A stretch of DNA of 19,173 nucleotides, taken from contig JAQVZK010000006.1 of assembly GCA_028708195.1 (NCBI GenBank), positions 1 through 19,173 on the forward strand, read 5' to 3'. A program made the translations under genes and the position numbers. The notes beneath the pieces were generated by a model. The model searched no databases and was not told where the DNA came from. It saw only the letters and a list, made by a program, of their open reading frames with translations. This DNA comes from Desulfovibrio sp. Its GTDB lineage: Bacteria > Desulfobacterota > Desulfovibrionia > Desulfovibrionales > Desulfovibrionaceae. Position 1 is the stretch's first letter; each line of letters starts with the position of its first letter. Of this stretch, positions 6,811-14,386 are shown piece by piece.

Positions 6811-6854
6811 ATAAAAACTGAAACTCCCCGCTTCTGTGTTGCAGAAGCGGGGAG
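6811..6854 (-). terminator. Rho-independent terminator after fliD-fliS
   Basis: CTCCCCGCTTCTG (6824-6836) and CAGAAGCGGGGAG (6842-6854) form a perfect 13-bp stem with a 5-nt loop. Read on the minus strand it is followed by TTTCAGTTTTTAT (6811-6823). It lies about 120 nt after the fliS stop codon. Confidence 0.88.
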
Positions 6855-6975
6855 CGATGAATTTGTGGCTGTATGTGTTTGTGGCGTGGGCACGATGCGT
6901 GCCTGTTAACAGAACGTATTTTTAGTGGTTGCGCTTTTTGTTCTGTATTTGCGTGGCCATTCTCACAGTCTGCTT

Positions 6976-7776
6976 TTAATCACGCGGGGGCATTTTGCCA
7001 TATGCTCCGGGCAGCCTGCCAGGGGAAAAACCTCTGGGCGCGGCAGGCGGCTGGCTCATGGCCTGATCAAAGGCCTGTACATGGGCACGGGGAACCGGTT
7101 GCACCGGAGGTGCAGCAGCGGCCGGTGCGCCCGACATGGCGGCCGGAGCCGCAGGCATGGTAGCCGGAGCCGCAGGCATGGCAGCCGGAGCTGGCGAATA
7201 CCCAGGCAGGTTGGCCAGAGGTGCTGCAGCGCCAGCAGTGGGGGCGCCCATTGCCTGTGGTGGCATCATGGCGTTACGCCCGTAGGCCGCCTGCGCGTGG
7301 GAGCGGGGCACCGCTGTGCCCTGGTGCTGCATGAGGGGCTGCGCCGTCTTGGTTACCGACCCCGTGGGCTGCATGCGCACTGCAATGTCTGCCGCAGCTT
7401 TGCGAGCCTCGGGGGTTTCGATAATCTGGGCATAGGCCCCGCGCAGGCCAGACAGTATGGTCTCTACGCTGTTCAGCGATTCCACATCCATCTTGAGGTT
7501 GGCCCGCAGCAGGCGGGCCGTGCAGAGCAGGTAGAGGTTATTGAGGTTGACAGCCAGGCTGCCGCCCTTGTCCATATTAAGAGAGGCTGCAAGTTCGTTA
7601 ACGATGTCAATGACCTTTGAGATCATGATACCCTTGCCAGCAAAATCTTTGGCAAGCATTTTGGTGCGCGCCTGCTGGATGTACTTGAGGGCACCATCAT
7701 AGAGCATGAGCAAAAGTTGCCCCTGGTCAGTGGTGCCAACCTTGGTCTGAAAATATGCGTTGGCCGCCTTGTTCAT
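6976..7776 (-). CDS. fliS: Flagellar export chaperone FliS with long Ala/Pro-rich tail
   Basis: The protein has 266 residues. Residues 1 to about 133 match FliS: NAYFQTKVGTTDQGQLLLMLYDGALKYIQQA (6-36), then GKGIMISKVIDIVNELAASLNMDKGG (48-72) and LNNLYLLCTARLLRANLKMD (78-97). FliS keeps flagellin from polymerising in the cytoplasm and delivers it to the export gate. The usual length is about 125-150; here about 130 residues rich in Ala, Pro, Met and Gln follow. This tail includes the 7-residue repeat PAAPA(T/A)M at about 201-214, encoded by 21-bp tandem repeats. The ATG at 7776 has AGGAT about 6 nt upstream and follows the fliD stop by 24 nt, so the two genes form an operon. The function of the tail is unknown. 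Confidence 0.9.
   Translation of the reverse strand: MNKAANAYFQTKVGTTDQGQLLLMLYDGALKYIQQARTKMLAKDFAGKGIMISKVIDIVNELAASLNMDKGGSLAVNLNNLYLLCTARLLRANLKMDVESLNSVETILSGLRGAYAQIIETPEARKAAADIAVRMQPTGSVTKTAQPLMQHQGTAVPRSHAQAAYGRNAMMPPQAMGAPTAGAAAPLANLPGYSPAPAAMPAAPATMPAAPAAMSGAPAAAAPPVQPVPRAHVQAFDQAMSQPPAAPRGFSPGRLPGAYGKMPPRD
7136..7198 (-). repeat. 21-bp tandem repeat in the fliS tail
   Basis: Two near-identical 21-bp units (7136-7156 and 7157-7177, one of them with a single substituted codon) are followed by a third that diverges after 14 bp (7178-7198). They encode the alternating Ala/Pro/Met repeats in the FliS C-terminal tail. The unit is a whole number of codons, so copy changes keep the frame. 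Confidence 0.75.
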
Positions 7777-7800
7777 ATCTTATCCTCGTGCGAGCCTGTG

Positions 7801-10800
7801 TCAGCTCTTGCTGCTGCTATTCAACTTGGTTATCTGCGATTCTAACTGGGATTGCATGCTGCCGTAATTGTTCAACAATGTTTCCAGATTGGCGAAATAT
7901 TTTTTCTGCCTTGACTCCCAAAGAGACAGGCGGTTTTGCTCTTGTGTGATCTTTTTGTCGATGTTGTCCATAATGGTCTTGTAGTTGTTGCGCAAGACCA
8001 TGAGAGCGCCGTTCTGTGATTTGAGGGCAATGACATCGGCATTGTTTTTGCCTGTGGCGGACACGTTGACGTCGTTAAATACCAGCTCGCTTTTCATAAA
8101 GCTGTTGACGGTCTGCACCAGGCCTTCCTTGATGCGCACCTGGCCTGTGTGTTCGCCCTGGCTCAGGTCGTCGATAAGAACGGCCAAACCCCTACCGTCG
8201 CCAGAACCCACGCTGTAGTAATACCCAGCCTGGCTCAGATCTCGTGTGGCCTCAACGCCGCCCACCATAACCTTTTCAATGTTGCCGCTGGCGTCAACCG
8301 TATAGCTTACATCATATGATCCGGCCTTGGTGATGCCCGACACGTGGCTGCTGTAGCGAAAAGACGAAGATGTGCTGGCACCTGTGCCCTCGGTGCAGAA
8401 AAAATCCACCACGGCTTCCAGGTTGTTGGTGATCATGTTGGAATAGTTTTCCTGATCCATCTGCTGCAGGGCGGCAATGGAGGATCCGGGGGCTATTTCC
8501 AGCAGACCGAACTTGTCGCTGGCCTCGTTATTGTTGACCTTGATGCCAAGGTTGGCCAGGCTCGCCAACACGTCGCCCGAGAGCAGATCATCAGCGTTGG
8601 TGCGGCTTTTGAATCCAGGAGGCGGGCTGCCCAGCAGACTGTTGAACCGCGACTTGAAAAGCTGCACGCCATAGTTGCCCTGAAGCAGGCCGCCTTTTTC
8701 TGCCGTGAGCTGCGAGGGGCTGTAGTTGGAGTTGTTGATATGGTCCGGGTCGTTGGTGGTGGTTTCTTTATCCTTATCAAAACTTGTGAACTCGCGAATG
8801 GTCAGAAGCACAGAGTTCACAGCGTCCAGAAATGTCTGGATGGACGTTTCCACCGAGGTGATGTCGGTGCTTACGCTGATGCGCGCCTGGCCTTCGTCCT
8901 GAAGGGTAAAAACCACGCCGTCAATGACATCGCTGACGCTGTTGGAGGCCGACTCCATTTCAATGGGCCAGTTGTCCACAGTAAAGCGGGCATTGGTGGC
9001 CTGCTGGATATTCCAGTTGGAGGACGTGATGACCTGCCCCGTGATGCCAGGCCCGCTGACGCCCTGAATATTGTTGAACTCAAGGTAGGCGGGGCCGTCG
9101 TTCTCGTCAGTCCAGGGATCCCCGTTTGCCTTGACAAGCTTGGCGCTTGCTCCGGCCGCTATGGCAGCTGGATCTGCATCCAGAGCCGTCTGAATTTTTT
9201 CTACCACATCCTGCATGGAGGAGCCGCTGGGTATGGGCCCCACACCGACCTGGCTGCCGTCGTTAAGGGTGACGGTATAGTTGAGGTCAGGCTGCGTGGG
9301 GTCCAGAGTGGCGGACGGAGGCAGAAGCGTGACGCCCTGGGCGGTTGTGGCGGTGCTGGTGGTCAGGCCGTCCATGCCGCCGCCCTTGCCCTGGCTGAGG
9401 TAGAATTTGGCGGTATTGCCCAGCGACACCAAAATGTTGCCGCTGGCGTCAGGGCTTGTGGTGCTTCCGGCAACGGCATCGGCCAGATCTTTATAGGTGG
9501 CCGTATTCGCTATTGATATGGTTGTTGCAACCCCGTCTTCGCCCACACGGGTGTAGGTGAACATGCTGCCGTCGGGGGTATTGCCGCCGATGGCCTTGTC
9601 GAGCATGTCTGCCTTGAAAACCAGCGCCGTGGTGGCGGATGCAAGACCGCCTATGAGAGTGCCCGTTTGCGCCGCAGTATAGGTGGGGGTATAGGCTGCC
9701 GCTTCAGCGCCGCTGAAGCTTACGTTTGTAATATTTTCAAGGTTGACAGACCATTCGCCGTTGGTGCCCATGCTCAGGTCTGCCGACTTCATGCCCGAAG
9801 CCTGGGCCATCTGGGCGAGGGCGTCACGCATGGTGGTGCCCGCCTTGATGGTGACCGAGCGCGTGCCTTGAGGCGTGATGCCGTCATCGTATTGCATGGT
9901 AACGGTAAGGTCGCTGGTCAGCGGAGTGTTGGCGCTGCCAGCAGTAAGGGCAACCTTGGCGCTGGCGGGTATGGCCTTGGCTGTGGTTGCCGTGTCGCGC
10001 TGGTACATGGCCGTCACGCCCGTGAGGGTCAGGTTGCCGCTGCTGTCCAGTGCGGCCACATTGCGGCCCGTCTGCGTGTTGATCTGATCCGCAAGGTTCT
10101 GGTTGGTCTTGTCGCCTGTGATGGAGACGCTGAACCTGGAGCCGTCCTCCATGTACAGGTCATAGGCGTATTTGTTGGGATCAATCAGTGTTTCATCAAG
10201 ATTGAGAGAATTGTTTGTTCTCCAGGTGGAGATACTGTTAGCCGAGTTCATGCCCACAAGGTTGCTGTTGTGGATAACGAGGGCGTTTTCTGCGCCGGTG
10301 CTCTTGCCCGCAACCTGGAACACGTATCCCGTACCTGTCCGCACAAGGCTGATTTTGATGCCGGGGTTTTCAGTAGAACTGTTGACCATGCTGGCAAAGG
10401 AATCCAGCGTGGTCTTGGGCGGTATTTTGATGCTCGTGGTGGTTCCGGCATAGGTGAAGGTAAAGTTTTGTTCCACCCCGGAATCGTTGATGACGTCAGT
10501 TTTGGAACTGAAAACATGCCCCGTATTGGCCCATACGGAGTTGTTTGCCAGTTGCAGTACATTGACAGTGTGCTGCACATCCTGTGCGGAAGCGTTGGCA
10601 ACCGCCGTCAGGATGTTATCATTGCTGCTGGTGACGTTCTTGGTGACAAAGCTGTTTTTGCTGCCCAACGTCGAGAGCACGTTGCTTGCGACCTGCACCT
10701 GCTCAATGATGGCGCCAAACGCGTCATAGCGCAGGCTCCAGTCGGACTTCCAGGCAGTCAGATTGTTAAGCTGCGTGGATTCAACCTTTTTGAGCTTGGC

Positions 10801-10875
10801 AAGCACTTCATCAAAATTGGTGTCCATGCCGCTCAGGCCGGAAATGGCATTGGATCCGGATATGCTGGTGGCCAT
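7801..10875 (-). CDS. fliD: Flagellar filament capping protein FliD (hook-associated protein 2), oversized
   Basis: The protein has 1024 residues, about twice E. coli FliD (468). The N-terminal FliD domain is clear at about residues 8-108 (SNAISGLSGMDTNFDEVLAKLKKVE at 8-32, ending HTVNVLQLANN). The FliD C-terminal domain spans about 640-1015, ending in a coiled-coil-like NNYKTIMDNIDKKITQEQNRL and LETLLNNYGSMQSQLESQI. Between about 110 and 640 lies a Thr/Ala/Gly-rich region, probably extra surface-exposed D2/D3-type domains. FliD is exported and caps the growing filament, where it folds flagellin and may contact host surfaces. The ATG at 10875 has GAGAGG about 6 nt upstream. The gene is followed by fliS after 24 nt. 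Confidence 0.93.
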   Translation of the reverse strand: MATSISGSNAISGLSGMDTNFDEVLAKLKKVESTQLNNLTAWKSDWSLRYDAFGAIIEQVQVASNVLSTLGSKNSFVTKNVTSSNDNILTAVANASAQDVQHTVNVLQLANNSVWANTGHVFSSKTDVINDSGVEQNFTFTYAGTTTSIKIPPKTTLDSFASMVNSSTENPGIKISLVRTGTGYVFQVAGKSTGAENALVIHNSNLVGMNSANSISTWRTNNSLNLDETLIDPNKYAYDLYMEDGSRFSVSITGDKTNQNLADQINTQTGRNVAALDSSGNLTLTGVTAMYQRDTATTAKAIPASAKVALTAGSANTPLTSDLTVTMQYDDGITPQGTRSVTIKAGTTMRDALAQMAQASGMKSADLSMGTNGEWSVNLENITNVSFSGAEAAAYTPTYTAAQTGTLIGGLASATTALVFKADMLDKAIGGNTPDGSMFTYTRVGEDGVATTISIANTATYKDLADAVAGSTTSPDASGNILVSLGNTAKFYLSQGKGGGMDGLTTSTATTAQGVTLLPPSATLDPTQPDLNYTVTLNDGSQVGVGPIPSGSSMQDVVEKIQTALDADPAAIAAGASAKLVKANGDPWTDENDGPAYLEFNNIQGVSGPGITGQVITSSNWNIQQATNARFTVDNWPIEMESASNSVSDVIDGVVFTLQDEGQARISVSTDITSVETSIQTFLDAVNSVLLTIREFTSFDKDKETTTNDPDHINNSNYSPSQLTAEKGGLLQGNYGVQLFKSRFNSLLGSPPPGFKSRTNADDLLSGDVLASLANLGIKVNNNEASDKFGLLEIAPGSSIAALQQMDQENYSNMITNNLEAVVDFFCTEGTGASTSSSFRYSSHVSGITKAGSYDVSYTVDASGNIEKVMVGGVEATRDLSQAGYYYSVGSGDGRGLAVLIDDLSQGEHTGQVRIKEGLVQTVNSFMKSELVFNDVNVSATGKNNADVIALKSQNGALMVLRNNYKTIMDNIDKKITQEQNRLSLWESRQKKYFANLETLLNNYGSMQSQLESQITKLNSSSKS

Positions 10876-10922
10876 AGGCGCCTCTCATCAAAATATTTTT
10901 ATCCCGACAGGGGGCATATATA

Positions 10923-10972
10923 CCAGGCAGGTTTGTGCCAGGCAGGATTATACCGGGCAGGTTTATGCCGGG
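10923..10972. repeat. 15-bp tandem repeats upstream of fliD
   Basis: Three imperfect 15-bp units (10923-10937 CCAGGCAGGTTTGTG, 10938-10952 CCAGGCAGGATTATA, 10953-10967 CCGGGCAGGTTTATG) plus a partial CCGGG (10968-10972) lie 48-97 bp upstream of the fliD start codon, where its promoter is expected. They may be regulator binding sites or a length-variable promoter spacer. The repeat is seen directly; the role is not known. Confidence 0.75.
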
Positions 10973-11143
10973 TTCGCCATCTTGTTGCAAGATGCGTGCA
11001 AGATTTTAAGGCAGTTTTTTCCTCCTGCTTTCGGGCGCGCGGCAGGAACAGCGCGTGCCAACGGCCAATGACAACAAAAGCCGCTGTGAATACTAACGGC
11101 GGCGACAAGAAAAAGTTTAGACAAGGGGCCCCAAACCCGCGCC

Positions 11144-11186
11144 AAACGTAAAGGGCCGCCTTGTGGTAAGGCGGCCCTTTACGTTT
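11144..11186 (-). terminator. Terminator hairpin after mlaA
   Basis: A perfect 19-bp inverted repeat (11144-11162 with 11168-11186, 5-nt loop) starts AAACGTAAAGGGCCGCC. Stem bases near the outside are A/T-rich, giving CCCTTTACGTTT at the 3' end on either strand, so it could work in both directions. It lies 27 nt after the mlaA stop codon and separates the mla locus from fliD. Confidence 0.85.
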
Positions 11187-11212
11187 ACAGTATCAGTTTG
11201 CTCAAAGCGTCA

Positions 11213-12064
11213 TCAGTGCATGACCTGCGATCTGCGAAAGTTCGCATAGGCTTCGCGCATGGCGATATAGGGGTCAAGAGCCACGCTGTTCAGGTCTTCA
11301 TAGAGGGGCAGCACATCGCCCAGGGCGTTAAAGCGCAGGCCAGCCCCGACCCCGCCGCCAAGTTCCCAGGGCTGCAGGTAAAAGAGCGGGTCGGCAAAGA
11401 GGTCGCCCACGCGCCCGACGGTGTCACGCGCGGAGCTTGGGCCGATGAGGGGCCACACCAGATAAAATCCCTGGCCGATGCCCCACCGCCCAAGCGTCTG
11501 ACCAAAATCTTCGCCCGTGGGGTCAACGGGCACAATGGTTTTTTTGCCCTTGGCCACGTCGGCGAGGCCAAAGCTTGATGTGGTGTTAATGACAAAGCGG
11601 CCAAACTCCACCCCTGCTTCCATAAAGCGGAACTGAAGGATGTTGTTCACAAACCGCACGGGAAAGAGCAAGTTTGAAAAGAAATTTTTCAAGCCGCCAC
11701 GTATCTGGTGGGGGGTGACGAACACCCAGGCATCATAGGCAGGTCTGGCGATATAGATATAGAAGATGTCATTGAAATGAAACCAGAAGCGGTTCCAGGG
11801 TTCAAAGGGATCGGCAATACTGCTTATGCCCGAGGTGTCGTAGTCATCCAGTTCGTCCGATACCCGCAATGATCCGTAGGGCGTAACGGTGACCGCTCCG
11901 GGGGGCAGCATGGGCGCCCCCCCGTAGACCGTGGAAGGCGTGGGAGGCTGCCTGACACTCTGTGCCGCAAAAGCATTGCTGCTGTTCAGACAAACAACAC
12001 AAGCCAACAACAGCAGGCTCAGGGCAAGAGTCAGAGCCTTGTGCGGTAAGGGGTTATTTGCCAT
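11213..12064 (-). CDS. mlaA: MlaA family outer-membrane phospholipid removal protein (VacJ)
   Basis: The protein has 283 residues from the ATG at 12064; a longer frame exists only through a TTG start. An N-terminal hydrophobic stretch is followed by a likely signal peptidase I site after AFA (residue 33). A weaker lipobox-like LLAC at 18-21 leaves a lipoprotein form possible. MlaA hallmarks are present: DPFEPWNRFWFHFND (85-99), RGGLKNFFSNLLFPVRFVNN, DFGQTLGRWGIGQGFYLVWP, and GPSSARDTVG. MlaA extracts phospholipids from the outer leaflet of the outer membrane and hands them to MlaC. The start lies 11 nt inside the end of mlaC, showing translational coupling. It is the last gene of the mla locus. 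Confidence 0.93.
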   Translation of the reverse strand: MANNPLPHKALTLALSLLLLACVVCLNSSNAFAAQSVRQPPTPSTVYGGAPMLPPGAVTVTPYGSLRVSDELDDYDTSGISSIADPFEPWNRFWFHFNDIFYIYIARPAYDAWVFVTPHQIRGGLKNFFSNLLFPVRFVNNILQFRFMEAGVEFGRFVINTTSSFGLADVAKGKKTIVPVDPTGEDFGQTLGRWGIGQGFYLVWPLIGPSSARDTVGRVGDLFADPLFYLQPWELGGGVGAGLRFNALGDVLPLYEDLNSVALDPYIAMREAYANFRRSQVMH

Positions 12065-12698
12065 GTTCCTGCCGCACTTCCACCGCCTTGGATTTGATTC
12101 GGGCAATGAGGTTTTCCGGCGAATCCGTATTCAGGATGTCCTGAAACTGGGTTCGATAGTTTTTGACCAGGCTGATATTTTCAATGAGCACGTCGTAGAC
12201 CATCCATTTGCCGTTTTTGGGCAGCATGCGGTAGGCCACAGGCACTTTTTTGCCATCCTTCATGGTGATGACACTGCGCACTTCGACGCGGTCGCCCTTG
12301 GCTGAGGCAACTTCACCCGTATAGATTACCTGCTCGCCGTTATAGCCGTCAATTTTGTTGACGTAGGTGTTGATAAGCAGGTCGGCAAAGGCGTCGCTGA
12401 AGGCCTTTTTTTGTTCCGGAGTGAAGGTGCGCCAACGCGGCCCCACGGTGCGTGAAGAAAATTCGCCGAAGTCAAAAATGTGCAGCACTTCGTCTTCAAT
12501 CTGCTGACGGATAGGCCCGCGCGTGGCGGGGTTCACGTAGTCAGGATTTTTAATGAAGTTCAGAATGCGGTCGGTGGCCGTTTCAAGCGCCTGCCTGGCA
12601 GGAGAATTGGCCTGCGCGGCTGCGGGCAAAAGAATGCAGGCCAGCAGCAGGCCGCACAAAGTGAGGGTGATACGGCGTGAAAATGCATGGGTGAACAT
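12054..12698 (-). CDS. mlaC: MlaC family periplasmic phospholipid-binding protein
   Basis: The protein has 214 residues with a signal peptide ending AAAQA (cut near residue 30), followed by the MlaC/Ttg2D fold: VLHIFDFGEFSSRTVGPRWRTFTPEQKKAFSDAFADLLINTY and YNGEQVIYTGEVASAKGDRVEVRS, ending in KWMVYDVLIENISLVKNYRTQF. MlaC shuttles phospholipids between MlaA at the outer membrane and the MlaFEDB complex at the inner membrane. The ATG at 12698 directly follows the mlaD TAG stop, and GGAGGAG in the end of mlaD serves as its ribosome binding site. Length is typical for the family. Confidence 0.94.
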   Translation of the reverse strand: MFTHAFSRRITLTLCGLLLACILLPAAAQANSPARQALETATDRILNFIKNPDYVNPATRGPIRQQIEDEVLHIFDFGEFSSRTVGPRWRTFTPEQKKAFSDAFADLLINTYVNKIDGYNGEQVIYTGEVASAKGDRVEVRSVITMKDGKKVPVAYRMLPKNGKWMVYDVLIENISLVKNYRTQFQDILNTDSPENLIARIKSKAVEVRQEHGK

Positions 12699-13151
12699 CT
12701 ATTTCACTCCTCCAAAAGCGTATTTGCTGATAAGGGTACCCAGGTCAACGGAGGATTCTGTTTCCGTTATGGTGTCACCGGGAGCAAGTATGTGGTCAGA
12801 TCCGCCACGGGAAATACTGATGAATTTGTCGCCAATGAGGCCGCTGGTACGAATGGAGGCAATGCTGTCATCAGAAAGGTGCAGGTTCTTCTCAAGGCGC
12901 AGGCGCACAACGGCCTGACTGCGCATGGGGTCAGAATCCAGGCTGATGCCTGTGACCTTGCCAACAGGCACACCGGACATTTCTACATCCGCGCCGACGC
13001 GCAGCCCGGAAACGGATTCAAAGTTGGCATGGAGCTCGTAGCCCGTGCCAGAAAAAACCTCCATCTTGCCAAGCTTGACGGTCAGGTAGGCAACGCAGGG
13101 CAGGCCGATCAGTACAAAAAGGCCCACAGCGGTTTCGCGTACAGTACTCAT
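12699..13151 (-). CDS. mlaD: MlaD family MCE-domain substrate-binding protein
   Basis: The protein has 150 residues. One N-terminal membrane anchor (about 7-27) is followed by a single MCE domain (about 38-115): GYELHANFESVSGLRVGADVEMSGVPVGKVTGI and then SGLIGDKFISIS. MlaD forms a hexameric ring at the periplasmic face of the inner membrane and passes lipid between MlaC and the permease MlaE. The ATG at 13151 is preceded by GGGGGAG at 13 nt, longer than ideal. A three-codon micro-ORF (start 13162) ends in TAATG overlapping the mlaD start and could couple translation. The gene that normally sits directly upstream, mlaE, is not here. Confidence 0.92.
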   Translation of the reverse strand: MSTVRETAVGLFVLIGLPCVAYLTVKLGKMEVFSGTGYELHANFESVSGLRVGADVEMSGVPVGKVTGISLDSDPMRSQAVVRLRLEKNLHLSDDSIASIRTSGLIGDKFISISRGGSDHILAPGDTITETESSVDLGTLISKYAFGGVK

Positions 13152-13567
13152 TAGGTTTGCATTACTCCCCCGTAGCTCAAGCTACAGTCATTCGTCGATA
13201 CTATATGAAGGCAGCCACAAAGTTTCAACCCCCAGGCGGTACTAGGTTGAACTGTATTGCTTGGGCGGCGTCAGTCTCTTCAACCATGCCGGTGGCAAGC
13301 CTCTGGTGCAGATTCGCTTTGAAATTTACTACAATTTCAAAGCTGACATTTAGCTGAAAACGCGGTTTTCGGCTAAATCCACGCCGTGCTGCGGCGGGCG
13401 GCTCGGTCTACCCGCCGCCGGGCATTGCAGCATTTTCAAGGTTGAAATGCTCCAAGGTCGGGCGTGGTGATGCCAGTGGTCATTCTGCCCAGAGGGCGAA
13501 ATTTGTTTGTTACAGTGTGCCTGCGTGCTCCGGCAGAAAGAGGACATCGCACCATGCGTGCGCGTTG
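13152..13567. other. Hairpin-rich gap between mlaF and mlaD
   Basis: This 416-bp gap has no supportable gene. It holds at least four stem-loops: CTTTGAAATT/AATTTCAAAG (13317-13342), ATTTAGCTGAAAAC/GTTTTCGGCTAAAT (13348-13378, one mismatch), a GGCGGG/CCCGCC stem (about 13393-13416), and GCATTTTCAA/TTGAAATGC (13430-13450, one bulge). It is too short for mlaE (about 780 bp), and none of its minus-strand frames next to mlaD resembles MlaE. Confidence 0.7.
13317..13450. repeat. Cluster of four stem-loops
   Basis: Consecutive inverted repeats at 13317-13342 (10-bp perfect stem, 6-nt loop), 13348-13378 (13 of 14 bp, 3-nt loop), about 13393-13416 (GC-rich) and 13430-13450. The last two resemble, in order and sequence, 14575-14653 on the other side of mlaF: a GGCGGGC-type hairpin followed by a TTTCA..TTGAAATGCTC-type motif. 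Likely a family of intergenic repeats of the REP/BIME kind (inference). Confidence 0.6.
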
Positions 13568-14386
13568 CTAGGAAGCCAACCACTTGTCAATGGCGCCGCT
13601 CACTGTCGGGTCAATGGGCTGGTGCAGGTCGTGGCGCTGTTCGTCCCCGGCTTCGCGGCGTAAAAACTGACGCAAATAAGGGTTTTCGCTGGCTTCAAGC
13701 TCGGCCAGCGTGCCGGAAAACAGCGCCTTTCCATCTGCCAGCACCAGAACATGGTCGGCAATTGCCCGCAGGCTTGCCAGGTCATGGCTCACGACAACCA
13801 CGCTCATGTTGGCGTATTGCTCACGCATGGCCAGCAGCAGGTCATCCATACGGGCGGCGGTTATGGGGTCAAGGCCCGATGTCGGTTCGTCGCACAGCAG
13901 CACTTGCGGTTCTGCCACGATGGCCCGGGCAAGACCCGCGCGCTTGCGCATGCCGCCCGAAAGCTGGTTGGGATAAAAATCGGCAAAATCTTCAAGATCC
14001 ACCATGCGCAGCACCCGCATGCCCGCTTCGCGGACAGTTTCGGGTGGCAGGCGCAAATGTTCGGTCAGGGGCAGGGTGACGTTTTGCACCAAAGACAGGG
14101 CACCAAGCAGGGCACCGTCTTGAAAAAGCACGCCCATATAGCGACGGATGCGGCGAAAATCGGCTTTGTTAAGGGCAAAGAGGTCGCGCCCGCCTACCAG
14201 TACCCGGCCAGAAAGTGGCCGAGAAAGGCCGATGATGTGGCGCAGCAGCGTTGATTTGCCGCAACCGGAACCACCCAGGATGACCGATACCTTACCGCCG
14301 GGCAGTGTTGCATTGATGTCGCGAAGAACCACGTGGCTGCCATAGCCAACGCAGAGGTCGCGAAATTCCAAGTCCCATGCCTGCAT
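13568..14386 (-). CDS. mlaF: MlaF-type ABC transporter ATPase
   Basis: The protein has 272 residues from the ATG at 14386 (an AGGCAGG site about 8 nt upstream); the longer open frame needs a TTG start without a ribosome binding site. ABC ATPase motifs are complete: Walker A GGSGCGKST (38-46), Q-loop Q89, signature LSGGM (142-146), Walker B VLLCDE (162-167), and H-loop H201. The sequence around FQDGALLGALSLVQNVTLPLTEH and the length fit MlaF (E. coli MlaF is 269). It should power phospholipid transport through MlaE with MlaD. It is separated from mlaD by a 416-bp non-coding gap, and mlaE is missing from both sides. Confidence 0.92.
   Translation of the reverse strand: MQAWDLEFRDLCVGYGSHVVLRDINATLPGGKVSVILGGSGCGKSTLLRHIIGLSRPLSGRVLVGGRDLFALNKADFRRIRRYMGVLFQDGALLGALSLVQNVTLPLTEHLRLPPETVREAGMRVLRMVDLEDFADFYPNQLSGGMRKRAGLARAIVAEPQVLLCDEPTSGLDPITAARMDDLLLAMREQYANMSVVVVSHDLASLRAIADHVLVLADGKALFSGTLAELEASENPYLRQFLRREAGDEQRHDLHQPIDPTVSGAIDKWLAS

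Larger units (their letters stand above)
6512..6975. other. Non-coding region between the Crp/Fnr gene and fliS
   Basis: It contains the Crp/Fnr promoter with its palindromic operator (6629-6671), a stretch at about 6672-6810 with no recognisable content, the fliDS terminator (6811-6854), and about 120 nt between that hairpin and the fliS stop. No gene is supported. Confidence 0.6.
10876..11212. other. Non-coding region between fliD and mlaA
   Basis: It contains the fliD leader, the 15-bp tandem repeats (10923-10972), about 170 nt of unremarkable sequence, and the strong mla terminator hairpin (11144-11186). No gene is supported. The fliD promoter must lie between about 10880 and 11140; I could not identify a convincing sigma-28 or sigma-54 site. 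Confidence 0.5.

Noticed and set aside
7136..7198. CRISPR-like repeat
   Set aside because: The 21-bp units are directly adjacent without spacers, lie inside the fliS reading frame and encode a peptide repeat.
10923..10972. Sigma-54 promoter formed by the GG/GC pattern of the 15-bp repeats before fliD
   Set aside because: The GG and GC elements are separated by 9 nt in every unit, whereas sigma-54 promoters need 10; the GC element also lacks the TTGC context.
9667..11151. Long plus-strand open frame (494 codons) opposite fliD
   Set aside because: It runs antisense to the certain fliD gene and beyond its start, has no recognisable domain, and has the composition expected of a shadow frame in GC-rich DNA.
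13152..13567. Possible mlaE remnant between mlaF and mlaD
   Set aside because: Minus-strand frames next to mlaD have early stops and no MlaE-like hydrophobic segments; the region consists mostly of hairpins.
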